Assembly: GCF_003544915.1 (NCBI RefSeq)
Contig: NZ_CP032097.1
Coordinates: 1,488,001-1,552,000, forward strand
Reading direction: 5' to 3'
Length of the DNA stretch: 64,000 nucleotides
Source of the DNA: Arcobacter ellisii
GTDB lineage: Bacteria > Campylobacterota > Campylobacteria > Campylobacterales > Arcobacteraceae
Made by a program: the position numbers and the translations under genes. Below, in pieces: positions 1 to 8,659 of this stretch. Each line of letters begins with the position of its first letter. The first letter of the stretch is position 1. The notes beneath the pieces are model-generated. The model was given only the letters and a program-made list of their open reading frames with translations. It was not told the DNA's origin and made no database searches.

Positions 1-174
1 AATATCAAAATCATCTTTTTGATAAATATTTAAAACTTCTACTTGTGTTTCAAAAATCTCTTCCTCAATCAAATCTAAATATTTACTATATTCAATAGAA
101 AGATTCAGTAAGAAAATAAAAAATAAGAATAATATTGTTACAATTTGTTTACTTTTTTCTTTATAAATAATCAT
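1..174 (-). CDS. N-terminal fragment of a membrane protein, probably ComEC/Rec2
   Basis: Only the first 58 codons are in the window; the gene runs off the left edge. The ATG at 174-172 begins a short basic segment (MIIYKEKSKQ), then a strongly hydrophobic helix (IVTILFLFFIFLLNL), then a polar segment with the pattern FETQVEVLNIYQKDDFDI. That layout, a membrane helix followed by a beta-rich segment with a 'V.N.Y.K' pattern, resembles the N-terminal DUF4131 region of ComEC, the DNA-uptake channel of natural competence. The start is plausible, but no strong Shine-Dalgarno sequence is visible. The identification rests on a short fragment and should be treated as tentative; any inner-membrane protein with this topology is possible. 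Confidence 0.5.
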   Translation of the reverse strand, partial: MIIYKEKSKQIVTILFLFFIFLLNLSIEYSKYLDLIEEEIFETQVEVLNIYQKDDFDI

Positions 175-218
175 AAAGATTATTATACTTAAAATAATAA
201 ATATTAAAAGGCTTTTTT

Positions 219-767
219 ATGCAAGTTACAAACACAACATCAATCTTAAATAGCACTCCAAACAACTTATTATCTAAAGAGGATGATAAGGTTTTAGACA
301 ATACTTTTGAATCAATGATAGAAAATAATAAAACAGAGGAAAAAGAAGAGTTAAAAAATGAAATTCAAGAAAGAGAAAACCTAGTAAAAGATATTTTATC
401 TTTATTAAAAACTGGTTTTACAGAAGAAGAGTTGAAAAATATTCAAAAACTTTTACAAGAATTAGAAAGTTTAAAAAAGAAAAGATCTTCAGGAGGTAAT
501 GTATTGCCAGAAGATATTGATGAAATATTAAGAGATATAAAAGAGACTTTAATTAAAGCTCAAGAAAAAGCAACTGGAAGATCAGTAAGAGATACAAATG
601 AAAACAATAATGAACTTTTGCCTATACAAAAAGATTTTGAAGAAAAAATCAATGGTTTAAAAGATGTTTTTAACAAAAATGGAACTTCATTAAAAGAGAG
701 TCAACTTTTAAGCATAAATATAAGTGACCAAATAAAATTAATGGAACAATTAAAACAAAAGAGATAG
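219..767 (+). CDS. Hypothetical coiled-coil protein
   Basis: I do not recognise this 182-residue protein. It starts at an ATG preceded by AAAAGG at a good distance. It has no signal peptide or membrane segment. The sequence is rich in Glu, Lys and Asn, and residues about 35-120 are heptad-like (repeated L/I with E/K, for example EELKNEIQERENLVKDILSL), which suggests a coiled coil. A short Gly/Ser break (KRSSGGN, about 88-95) separates two helical stretches. It stands alone on the plus strand between the leftmost membrane protein and the convergent ovoA, with which it shares a terminator hairpin. No function can be assigned. Confidence 0.75.
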   Translation: MQVTNTTSILNSTPNNLLSKEDDKVLDNTFESMIENNKTEEKEELKNEIQERENLVKDILSLLKTGFTEEELKNIQKLLQELESLKKKRSSGGNVLPEDIDEILRDIKETLIKAQEKATGRSVRDTNENNNELLPIQKDFEEKINGLKDVFNKNGTSLKESQLLSINISDQIKLMEQLKQKR

Positions 768-786
768 AAAAAATTCTATCTCTTTT
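757..786. terminator. Bidirectional terminator hairpin between the coiled-coil gene and ovoA
   Basis: Perfect 13-bp inverted repeat: AAAAGAGATAGAA (757-769) and TTCTATCTCTTTT (774-786) with an AAAA loop. It overlaps the last codons of both convergent genes. A-runs and T-runs flank the stem, so it can act as a rho-independent terminator in either direction. Confidence 0.75.
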
Positions 787-2866
787 TCCAAATACTCATT
801 TGAGAAATAGTATGTTGATATTTTCTATTTGTCTCTTTAATTACAAATGGAACATCAATGATATCAAGTAATTCAAATTGACCTAAAAGATTCTCTTTTA
901 AAGAATCCAAAGTAGTAACTTCTTTATTATCTTTTATAAATCCACCAAGCCAATTGCTTTTTGGAGTGTACTCTTCAAGCCAAGTATATGGACTTAAAAT
1001 TACAAGTAAACCATCTTTATTTACTCTAGAAGGAACATCTTCTAAAAATTTTTGAGGATAATATAATCTATCTATTAAATTTGAACAAAATACTAAATCA
1101 TAACCTGTATAAATATCTTTTAAATTACAAGCATCACCTTGCATAAAAGTTACTTTATCTTTTATTTTTTCTAAATCAAAATCTTTTAAAGAAACTGATT
1201 TTTCATCAAAAATTTCACCCTCTTTTTTTACTTTATAAATCAAAGAATCATAAAGTTTTAGTTTAACTCCAACATTTATAAAGTTTGCAGAAAAATCTAT
1301 TCCTAAAACTTCATCATAAATTTTAGCTAACTCAAAAGATGCTCTTCCAACAGAACAACCTAAATCAAGGGCTTTTGAAGTTTTTATATCTTTTAAATAT
1401 GGTTTTAAAAGTTCTACTGAATTTAAACAAAAGTTTTTAACTCCAAAATTTTCACTTCCATAATGAAAATCACAATATAAAGAGATTAATTCATCTGTTT
1501 CATAAACATTATCATTTAGTTTTGTTCTATATTCATTTGAAGATTTTACATATCTAAATCCTGCGTGTTGGAAAAAATGTTTTCTAAAGGCATATCTTGC
1601 GCTTCTTAAAGTCTCATTTCCTAAACTAATAAACGACCCACCTTTTATAAGTGCATGTCTATCATCAAAAGTTGGAGTTGTAAAATCATCATAAATTGGA
1701 TGAGTTACAAAATCATCAAAAGGATAAATTGGTGTTAAACTCCATTGCCAAACATTTCCAACAACATCATAAAAATCATCAAATTTATATTTATCTACTG
1801 GAGTTTGATTGAAAAACTTCAATCCAATATTTGCCTCTTTTTCTTGGGCATTTACAAAATCATAAAGTCTATAATATTCATCTTCACTTGGAAGTCTCAC
1901 TTCAAAACCTAACTTTTGACTTTTATATTTACAAAAAGCTTCAGCTTCATAAAGATTCACATCAACTGGATAATTAAGTGGAAGTGGAACTACTCTATTA
2001 ATTTCCCTTAAAAAATACTCCTCATCTTTTTTTATCCAAAATGTTGGATGTTTTGCATTTGTGTAACCTAACCACTCTTTTCCTTCACTTGAGAAAAATT
2101 CAGGTTTATTATAACCATCCTCTTTTACAAACTCTAAAAACTCTCCATTTGAAACAAGATATTTTGAAGCTTGAAAATCTTTTATAAAAGTTTTGTGATA
2201 TGAAAATTCATTGTCCCAACCATAAAAAACTGGATTATTTCTATCTTTTTGTAAAATTACATCTGCTCCTTTTACATCAAGAAGTTCATTTTTTGGATAC
2301 TCTTTTGAAAATTCATTTGAATACTCAAAAATTTCATCTTCTATTAAATATTTAATATCAAGTTCTCGAAGTAAAACTGAACTTGTTTCTATATGAATAT
2401 TTTCGTGTTCTATTCCCATCAAAATAATCCACATAGCACAATCCCAGTTTATAGGAATTGAAAACTCTATATTTTCAATCAAATCTAAAACTATCTCTTT
2501 TACTTTTTTTCTATACTCTTTTATCTCTTCAAAAGTTGGCCATTTGTAATTATTAGAGTTTAAATCATCCCAACTCATTTCATCAACACCAATTGCAAAT
2601 ATCGATTCAAAATCCTTATTTACTCTATTTTTTAAAATATTTGCTAAAACTAATTTATTTATAAAAAATGTTGCAGTATGTCCATAATAAAAAATTAATG
2701 GATGTCTAAGTCTATTTGGTTGTTGATATAAAAACTCTTTGTCTTTTAATAAATCAAAGAGTTTTTCATCTAATTCGTAAGTCTGTAAAAACTGTTTTTT
2801 AATCTCTTCTCTTTTTTCTTTTATCGTGCCCGTAGTTAAATTTACGCTACTTTTTATATAATTCAT
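776..2866 (-). CDS. ovoA: OvoA: 5-histidylcysteine sulfoxide synthase / 4-mercaptohistidine N1-methyltransferase
   Basis: This 696-residue protein has the full OvoA architecture. Residues about 1-170 form a DinB-like domain with the iron-binding HX3HXE motif HENIHIE (His154, His158, Glu160) and the conserved RHPLIFYYGHTA (His63). Residues about 180-445 are a formylglycine-generating-enzyme-like sulfatase-modifying domain ending in GGSFISLGNETLRSARYAF. Residues about 480-696 are a SAM methyltransferase (ALDLGCSVGRASFELAK, FCSNLIDRL). OvoA oxidatively couples cysteine to histidine at C5 and later methylates the imidazole, giving the antioxidant thiol ovothiol A. The C-S lyase OvoB is not in this window. 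The gene is the last of a tight minus-strand operon and overlaps the upstream TPR gene by 4 bases (ATGA), implying translational coupling. Confidence 0.93.
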   Translation of the reverse strand: MNYIKSSVNLTTGTIKEKREEIKKQFLQTYELDEKLFDLLKDKEFLYQQPNRLRHPLIFYYGHTATFFINKLVLANILKNRVNKDFESIFAIGVDEMSWDDLNSNNYKWPTFEEIKEYRKKVKEIVLDLIENIEFSIPINWDCAMWIILMGIEHENIHIETSSVLLRELDIKYLIEDEIFEYSNEFSKEYPKNELLDVKGADVILQKDRNNPVFYGWDNEFSYHKTFIKDFQASKYLVSNGEFLEFVKEDGYNKPEFFSSEGKEWLGYTNAKHPTFWIKKDEEYFLREINRVVPLPLNYPVDVNLYEAEAFCKYKSQKLGFEVRLPSEDEYYRLYDFVNAQEKEANIGLKFFNQTPVDKYKFDDFYDVVGNVWQWSLTPIYPFDDFVTHPIYDDFTTPTFDDRHALIKGGSFISLGNETLRSARYAFRKHFFQHAGFRYVKSSNEYRTKLNDNVYETDELISLYCDFHYGSENFGVKNFCLNSVELLKPYLKDIKTSKALDLGCSVGRASFELAKIYDEVLGIDFSANFINVGVKLKLYDSLIYKVKKEGEIFDEKSVSLKDFDLEKIKDKVTFMQGDACNLKDIYTGYDLVFCSNLIDRLYYPQKFLEDVPSRVNKDGLLVILSPYTWLEEYTPKSNWLGGFIKDNKEVTTLDSLKENLLGQFELLDIIDVPFVIKETNRKYQHTISQMSIWKKR

Positions 2867-5085
2867 ATTCTTCCTTCTAAAAACTCCAATTTTTTCATTT
2901 TATTGTTTTTTTCAAACTCTTTGTATATATTTAATAGTTGTTTCAACTCACTTTGTCCCAAATTTGGTAAATGATTTTCAAGTTTTAAAACTATATCTTT
3001 TGTATCAATTTTTAAAAGAGATTTTGAAATATAATTTTCAATTAAAACCATTCCTAATCTTTTTATAGATTTAGTTCTCTCTAAAATTTCTAAAGCATCA
3101 TTTGTTGCTGTTAATACTTCATTACATAAATTAATATCAAAAGAGTTTGAAATTTTATATAAAATATTTAAAGCAAAATTATGTAAAACAACTGGCATTT
3201 CATCCCTATCTCCAACTGATTCTTTTAAAATCATTCCAAGACGTCCAAGTTTTATCGACTTATCAATTGTTTTTTCATCTTTTATAGACTCTTCTATATA
3301 TTTACATCTATATGAAATTGCCATATTTACAAAAGTTGCTCCATACTCAAAAGCACCTAAAGTTGGGATTGATAAACATTTTTTATAAAAAACTATTGCT
3401 TCATCATAATTTTCTTCCCACTCTTTTAAATTTGCTTTTATATTGTAAAAATGCCATAACCATAAAGGAACATTATCTTCATTGTGAGAAAATAGCAAAG
3501 TTTCTAATTTATTTAAAGACTCTATTCCTTCTTCTTTTAAATCTTCATTTCTTTGCGAAATAATAACCCAAGCAGCTTTTCTTTGATAATATCTTATTTC
3601 TATATCTGTTGGTTTTGTATTTTTTCCTAAATTTAACTCTTTTGGTAAACTATTATAAGCTTGTTCAAATTTCCCCATTCTTTCATATAAAGAACAGATA
3701 TTTAAAGCATATTTATTTGGATTTATTTCATATAAATATTGATTTAAAAGTATTGCTTGTTCAAAATGCCCATTTCTTTCAAATAAAAATGCCAAATCAT
3801 TTAAAGCTTCAATTGAGATTTTTCTATAATAAGAGTTATTTGAACTTTCAAAAGTATTTACATCATTAAAATCAAACATAAATCCAGCTATTTCAAACCA
3901 ATAAAAATTAATCAATTCATATTGTTGTTTGTTTTTCACAGAACTAATAAATTTTTCCAAAATTTTTATATTTCTTCTTTTATCTAAAACAATATCTTTG
4001 ACATAATAATATAAAATCAAAAGAGAAATAGGATTTTCAAATCTCTCCACACACTCTTCAATATGATTTCTTAAATAATATGCAAGACGTTTTTCTTCTT
4101 CACTTAAATCTTTAAAAATTACATTTTGTGTAAAAAAAACTTGTAAAGATTTTTCTTGAACTAAAAATTTAAAATCATCAAAACTTCTATTTATAAAATT
4201 TTGAAAACCAAAAATTAGTTGATTTTTTGAATCATTTTCCTCTTTTATAAAATTTTTTCCACAATACTCAAAAAGTTCCAATGAAATAAAAGTTTTTTTA
4301 TCCCTTTGTTTTGCAATCACTGTTGAACATAATTGCATTAAAGAGTAAAGTTTTTGTTCTTTTGCACTTAATAAAATCTCAACATCACATTTTTTAGGTG
4401 TTTTTTCTGCTTTTATAATTTCAAGATTTAATATCTCAAACTTATTTATTCGTTTTGATATGGTTTGTAATTTATCATTTCTTATATAAAAATTTATATT
4501 AGAAAATCTATGAACTACTCTACTTACAAATATTTTCCAAATCCAATGTTCACTATCTTCTAAATCAAAATTATAAAGATGAATTTCCATCTTTTTATCA
4601 AAATTTGAAAGAGCAAGTTCTAATTTTCGAAGTTTTCTAACATCTTTATTAAACCAAGATGAAATCAAATTTTTAAATTCATTCCCTTCTCCATCTAAAA
4701 TTGATGGCATCATTAATAAACCTAAAAAGAAAACAAAAACAAAAATAAAAGCTATATAATCATTTAATTGCCAGTCAAAAGGCATTTCAAAAATAACTTT
4801 TTTTAAAAAATCTTCATAAATAGATACAGATAATAAAGCTATCAAAATTACCAAAACAGAGATAACTGAAATAAAAATTGAAACAAATCTTTTTTTCAAA
4901 AAATATAAAAATGAGGAATTTCCAGCAAGTAAATTTATATCTGCTTCAAATTTATCTAAACTATCATTTTCACAATAAGTTATATATAAACTATTATTTT
5001 TTTTTGAAACACAACTATCTTCTTTTGTTTTTCTCTTTGAATTGCAAAGTTTTGAGATATGAATAAAACAACTATTTTGGTTCAT
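2863..5085 (-). CDS. TPR-containing membrane protein in the ovoA operon
   Basis: This 740-residue protein is not a family I can name. The N-terminal ~60 residues are Cys- and Lys-rich (five cysteines). Two membrane helices follow, at about 67-90 and 110-128. The remaining ~600 residues are soluble and strongly helical. From about 420 on, paired helices with the spacing and residues of tetratricopeptide repeats are visible (FERNGHFEQAILLNQYLYEINP, then ALNICSLYERMGKFEQAYNSLP, and WEENYDEAIVFYKKCLSIP). No enzymatic motif was found. The start ATG directly follows the stop of the cyclotransferase-like gene (TAAATG), and the end overlaps ovoA by 4 bases, so it belongs to that transcript. A scaffold or adaptor at the inner membrane is possible but is only inference. 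Confidence 0.8.
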   Translation of the reverse strand: MNQNSCFIHISKLCNSKRKTKEDSCVSKKNNSLYITYCENDSLDKFEADINLLAGNSSFLYFLKKRFVSIFISVISVLVILIALLSVSIYEDFLKKVIFEMPFDWQLNDYIAFIFVFVFFLGLLMMPSILDGEGNEFKNLISSWFNKDVRKLRKLELALSNFDKKMEIHLYNFDLEDSEHWIWKIFVSRVVHRFSNINFYIRNDKLQTISKRINKFEILNLEIIKAEKTPKKCDVEILLSAKEQKLYSLMQLCSTVIAKQRDKKTFISLELFEYCGKNFIKEENDSKNQLIFGFQNFINRSFDDFKFLVQEKSLQVFFTQNVIFKDLSEEEKRLAYYLRNHIEECVERFENPISLLILYYYVKDIVLDKRRNIKILEKFISSVKNKQQYELINFYWFEIAGFMFDFNDVNTFESSNNSYYRKISIEALNDLAFLFERNGHFEQAILLNQYLYEINPNKYALNICSLYERMGKFEQAYNSLPKELNLGKNTKPTDIEIRYYQRKAAWVIISQRNEDLKEEGIESLNKLETLLFSHNEDNVPLWLWHFYNIKANLKEWEENYDEAIVFYKKCLSIPTLGAFEYGATFVNMAISYRCKYIEESIKDEKTIDKSIKLGRLGMILKESVGDRDEMPVVLHNFALNILYKISNSFDINLCNEVLTATNDALEILERTKSIKRLGMVLIENYISKSLLKIDTKDIVLKLENHLPNLGQSELKQLLNIYKEFEKNNKMKKLEFLEGRI

Positions 5086-5652
5086 TTAACTTTTTGTTCC
5101 TTCACGTGCAGCTTTATTTTGTATTGGGTCAGTAAATGTATAATTTCCATTTTTTAAAACAAAAGGATAATTTTCAAATATTTTTTCAAAATCTTTTTTA
5201 AAATCTTCATCATAATTATTTAAAGCTTCTTTTACTATTTGTGTATATTTAAAGGGAATAAAACAATTTTTATCACCAATTTTTCCTAATTTGTCTTCTC
5301 TTGTTGTCATAAAAGCTATCAAATCATCTTTTGCTTCAAAACTTAAAACATCTTCTTTTTTTATAGTTATACAACTATAATTTTTTTCTCTAAGTTTTAA
5401 AATTTCTAACTCGTCATCAGAGATTTCAATCATAACTCCATATAAAGTAGAGTTTTCATTTTTTTTAATATTTAAAAAAACTCCATTTATAGATTCGTTT
5501 TCCTCTTCAAATTGTATAGATTCAATTGCATTCCATACTCTTTCATAACCTTTAATTTTTACAGGAAGTAAATCTTTTTGAGATAAAACTCTTTTAAAAG
5601 ATTTTTGAGCACTAGAAAGATTTATTAAAGAGCCAAAACCAAATAAATACAT
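5086..5652 (-). CDS. Gamma-glutamylcyclotransferase-like protein
   Basis: This 188-residue protein begins MYLFGFGSLINLSSA, the hallmark (Y/F)GSL substrate-binding loop of the GGCT/ChaC/butirosin-BtrG fold. It contains an internal acidic stretch (YGVMIEISDDELEILKLRE) that matches the conserved region around the catalytic Glu of the family. Family members release 5-oxoproline from gamma-glutamyl peptides or amines, in several cases glutathione. It lies two bases downstream of the RraA-like gene and immediately upstream of the TPR/ovoA genes, so a role in low-molecular-weight thiol or gamma-glutamyl metabolism is plausible. The actual substrate is unknown. Its length is normal for the family. 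Confidence 0.75.
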   Translation of the reverse strand: MYLFGFGSLINLSSAQKSFKRVLSQKDLLPVKIKGYERVWNAIESIQFEEENESINGVFLNIKKNENSTLYGVMIEISDDELEILKLREKNYSCITIKKEDVLSFEAKDDLIAFMTTREDKLGKIGDKNCFIPFKYTQIVKEALNNYDEDFKKDFEKIFENYPFVLKNGNYTFTDPIQNKAAREGTKS

Positions 5653-5654
5653 GA

Positions 5655-6134
5655 TTAAACCAATTTTTCTTTACTAATTACAATACCATCAACATCTACA
5701 TAAATATAATCACCTGGATAAATTTCTACATCATCAATAACTAAAGGAACACCAATTTGTCCATCTTGAACAGGAATATATTTTCTTGGACAAGTCCCTT
5801 TTGCAATAAGACCAATTTCAAAATCTTTAGTATTGATTGTATCTCTTACATAACCATTTACAATAATTCCTTCATATTTATTATCAGCTGCAAATCTCAT
5901 TAAATTATCACCAACTACAGCAAAATATCTCATATTTACGTCAACTACTACAACTTTTCCTGTTCCATCATTGTTTTTTAAAAATGTTGCTAAATCTTTA
6001 TTGTTTTTTTCTAGTTTTACAGTAATAACTTCGCCTCTAAACTTTTTATTCCCACCATATGATTTAAAATCTGGTCCTAAAATTTGTACTTTTTCACTAA
6101 ACTCATCGCATAAATCTGCTGTAAAAAATCCCAT
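5655..6134 (-). CDS. RraA-family protein
   Basis: This 159-residue protein matches the full length of the RraA / HMG-CHA aldolase fold (TADLCDEF at the N-terminus; GDNLMRF...NGYVRDT at about 75-100). The D-X20-R-D metal/substrate motif is present (GDN...VRD), but the acidic residue two positions further, used by true aldolases, is Asn here (RDTIN). That makes it more like RraA, the inhibitor of RNase E, than like the aldolase. Campylobacterota generally rely on RNase J/Y rather than RNase E, so the RNase-regulator name should be used with caution. It has AAGGAT upstream as ribosome site and is the first gene of the ovoA operon. Confidence 0.85.
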   Translation of the reverse strand: MGFFTADLCDEFSEKVQILGPDFKSYGGNKKFRGEVITVKLEKNNKDLATFLKNNDGTGKVVVVDVNMRYFAVVGDNLMRFAADNKYEGIIVNGYVRDTINTKDFEIGLIAKGTCPRKYIPVQDGQIGVPLVIDDVEIYPGDYIYVDVDGIVISKEKLV

Positions 6135-6239
6135 AAAACTATCCTTAATTATAAAATTTATTAAATAATATTATTATCTCATTTTAGAATTAAATTATTC
6201 TTATTTAGTAGTAATTACACATTAATTATACAAATAAGT

Positions 6240-6245
6240 TATAAT
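6240..6245 (+). promoter_or_regulatory. -10 box for the lipoprotein gene at 6269
   Basis: TATAAT at 6240-6245 lies 24 bases before the start codon, with AAAAGGA between it and the ATG. No clear -35 is seen, as is normal for Campylobacterota sigma70 promoters. Confidence 0.5.
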
Positions 6246-6268
6246 TTTCCATCATCAAAAGGATTTTT

Positions 6269-7255
6269 ATGAAAAATTTATTCCAGATTTTTTTAATACT
6301 ATTTTTATCATATTTTATAAGTGGTTGTAGTTCAAAAAAACTAACAGTAAGAACTCTACACCCTTCAAAAATTGAAAAAGAAAAAATCAATACAATAGTT
6401 GTAGAAAGATTTAGAAATGATGATGTAAATCAAACAATAAGTTTAGAAAACAAAATAGCAAATAAAATTGTTGATAATAAAAGAGTATTTACTCTAAAAA
6501 ATGATATTTTTGGAACAGATGCAATAATTACAGGAGAAGTTTTAAACTCTTCTGTTAATGTACATACATATTATAAAAATGAGATAGATTATTCAAGATG
6601 TAGATTTTATAGATATGATGAAAAAAACATAACAAAACACTGTATTGAATATGCAATTAGATATATTCCTTGTGAGAATAGAACTTATAATGTTACTACA
6701 AACTTACAAATTATAAAACCAATAAATAATAGTATAATTTTTTCAAAAACTTACGATAAATCAAGTTATGATAATATCTGTTATGATAGACCTTATATTC
6801 CTCATATGAGTCTATCATCTAACAATAATTATAGAATAAATTCTCAAATTGCTGATGAAATTGCAAGTGATATAATTGACGATATTTCTCCACATTATGT
6901 CTATTTTAATATCAATATTATTGAAGAGTTAGATGATGAGAATCCCCTTTATACAAAAGAACAAAAGAATAGATTTGAAAATATTGTAAACTTGATTGAA
7001 GATACAAATTTAGATATTGCAAAAACTCATCTTGAAATTTTAGATAAAGAATTAAATGGCAAAAGTTTTGAAGTAATTTATAATCTAGCTTTAATTTATG
7101 AAGCTTATGGAAAACTTGAAATTGCAAATAAACTTTATAATCAAGCAAAAACTCTTACTTTAAATATAGAATATCTTGATTTAATTAATTATGGAATCAA
7201 TAGAACAACTATTAATTTACAAGAAAAAATCAAAGCCAAGTCTCAACTTCCATAA
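6269..7255 (+). CDS. Putative lipoprotein with C-terminal TPR-like helices
   Basis: This 328-residue protein has a lipoprotein signal peptide: MKN, a hydrophobic stretch (LFQIFLILFLSYFI), and a lipobox ending at SGC (Cys20). The next residues (SSKKL) are not the inner-membrane Asp+2 retention signal of enterobacteria, so outer-membrane attachment is possible. Residues about 30-210 look beta-rich, with several cysteines (CRFYRY, HCIEY, IPCEN, ICYD). Residues about 225-310 contain paired helices resembling TPRs (FEVIYNLALIYEAYGKLEIANKLYNQA). I do not recognise the family. It stands alone with its own promoter and a hairpin at its end. Confidence 0.75.
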   Translation: MKNLFQIFLILFLSYFISGCSSKKLTVRTLHPSKIEKEKINTIVVERFRNDDVNQTISLENKIANKIVDNKRVFTLKNDIFGTDAIITGEVLNSSVNVHTYYKNEIDYSRCRFYRYDEKNITKHCIEYAIRYIPCENRTYNVTTNLQIIKPINNSIIFSKTYDKSSYDNICYDRPYIPHMSLSSNNNYRINSQIADEIASDIIDDISPHYVYFNINIIEELDDENPLYTKEQKNRFENIVNLIEDTNLDIAKTHLEILDKELNGKSFEVIYNLALIYEAYGKLEIANKLYNQAKTLTLNIEYLDLINYGINRTTINLQEKIKAKSQLP

Positions 7256-7277
7256 AATAGGGATAAAATCCCTATTT
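7255..7277 (+). terminator. Hairpin after the lipoprotein gene
   Basis: Perfect 10-bp stem AAATAGGGAT (7255-7264) / ATCCCTATTT (7268-7277) with loop AAA, starting at the last base of the stop codon. The downstream T-tract is weak. Confidence 0.6.
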
Positions 7278-7357
7278 AACAACTTTTAACCTATATTTTT
7301 GTATATTAAATTTTTATTATAAATATTATAAATTTTAAAATTATAAAGGTTCGCTAA

Positions 7358-8656
7358 GTGGCTATTGAAAAATTTGACTATACAAAGATTTCTGATGATT
7401 GTGTTAAATGTGGTAAATGTAAACCTGTTTGTACAATTTTCAATATAAATCAAGATGAAGCAACAAGTCCAAGAGGATTTATTGATTTATTAGGTGCATA
7501 TAAAAGAGATGAATTAGAATTAGATAAAACAGCAAAAGATATATTTGAATCATGTTTTTTATGTACAAACTGCGTTGAAGTTTGTCCGAATGATTTACCA
7601 ACAGATATGATTATTGAACAAGTGAGATCAGATATTGCTCAAAAATATGGACTTGCTTGGTACAAAAAACTTTTCTTTTATCTTTTAAGACATAGAAAAA
7701 CTATGGATTTTCTATCAAAAATGGGTTGGATGTTCCAAACATGTGCTTTAAAACTTGACCATAAAAAACAATCAGCTCTTCCTAGGTTTTCTCTTCCAAT
7801 AGTTAAAAAAGATAGGGCATTACCATTTGCTGATAGTACAAGTTTTTTAAATAAATATCCAGCAAATATTCCTTCAACAAATAAAAAAGAAGAAATTGGT
7901 AAAAAAAATAAAGTTGCAATTTTTATTGGTTGTATGAGTAACTATACATATACAAATACAGGTGATTCTTTGGTAAAAATTCTAAAAAAATTAGATTTAG
8001 ATATTATGATTCCAAAAAAACAACTTTGTTGTGGAGCACCTGCATATTTTACAGGGGCTTTTGATACAGTTGATTATTTAGTAAAAGAAAATATTAAATA
8101 TTTTGAAACTTGGATTGATGAAGTTGATGCTGTTATTATTCCAGAAGCAACTTGTAGTGCAATGATAAATAAAGATTGGGAACACTATTTACACAACCAA
8201 CCCGAATGGAAAGAAAGAGCTGCTAAACTATCTTCAAAAATCTTTTTAGCAACAAAATGGCTTGAAAATAATACAGATTTAAAAGATTTATTAGCAAATT
8301 CTGGTAAAAAATTCGACCAACTTGTAACTTATCATGACCCGTGTCATGCTAAAAAAATGCAAAATGTTTGGCAAGAGCCAAGAAATCTTTTAAAACAAAA
8401 TTATGTTTTAAAAGAAATGAGTGATTCAAATAGATGTTGTGGATTTGGTGGAGTTACTATGCAAACTGAAAAATATGATTTTGCAAAAGCAGCAGGTGCT
8501 CCAAAGGCAGCTATGATTAGAGATACTAAAGCACAAATTGTAAGTGCTGAATGTAGTGCATGTAGAATGCAAATTACTAACTCTTTATATCAAGCAAATG
8601 TAGATGTAGAATTTAAAAATCCTATTGAATTAATAGCAGAAGCATTGGAAGATTAA
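7358..8656 (+). CDS. Heterodisulfide reductase/GlcF-type Fe-S oxidoreductase subunit
   Basis: This 432-residue protein starts at a GTG. It contains two [4Fe-4S] ferredoxin motifs (CVKCGKCKPVC near residue 16 and CFLCTNCVEVCP near 66), followed by two cysteine-rich CCG domains (LCCGAPAYFTGAF about 227 and NRCCGFGG about 367, with HDPCHAKK between). This order is that of the Fe-S electron-transfer subunits GlcF, GlpC and LutA, which work with a flavoprotein that oxidises glycolate, glycerol-3-phosphate or lactate. No flavoprotein partner is adjacent; the next gene is lgt, only three bases downstream. The oxidised substrate therefore cannot be deduced from context. Confidence 0.85.
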   Translation: MAIEKFDYTKISDDCVKCGKCKPVCTIFNINQDEATSPRGFIDLLGAYKRDELELDKTAKDIFESCFLCTNCVEVCPNDLPTDMIIEQVRSDIAQKYGLAWYKKLFFYLLRHRKTMDFLSKMGWMFQTCALKLDHKKQSALPRFSLPIVKKDRALPFADSTSFLNKYPANIPSTNKKEEIGKKNKVAIFIGCMSNYTYTNTGDSLVKILKKLDLDIMIPKKQLCCGAPAYFTGAFDTVDYLVKENIKYFETWIDEVDAVIIPEATCSAMINKDWEHYLHNQPEWKERAAKLSSKIFLATKWLENNTDLKDLLANSGKKFDQLVTYHDPCHAKKMQNVWQEPRNLLKQNYVLKEMSDSNRCCGFGGVTMQTEKYDFAKAAGAPKAAMIRDTKAQIVSAECSACRMQITNSLYQANVDVEFKNPIELIAEALED

Positions 8657-8659
8657 AAT

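Noticed and set aside
3312-5066. Open frames on the plus strand inside the TPR membrane gene
   Set aside because: They are antisense to a well-supported long gene, are rich in Leu, Phe and Lys as expected from complementing AT-rich codons, and have no ribosome sites or recognisable motifs.
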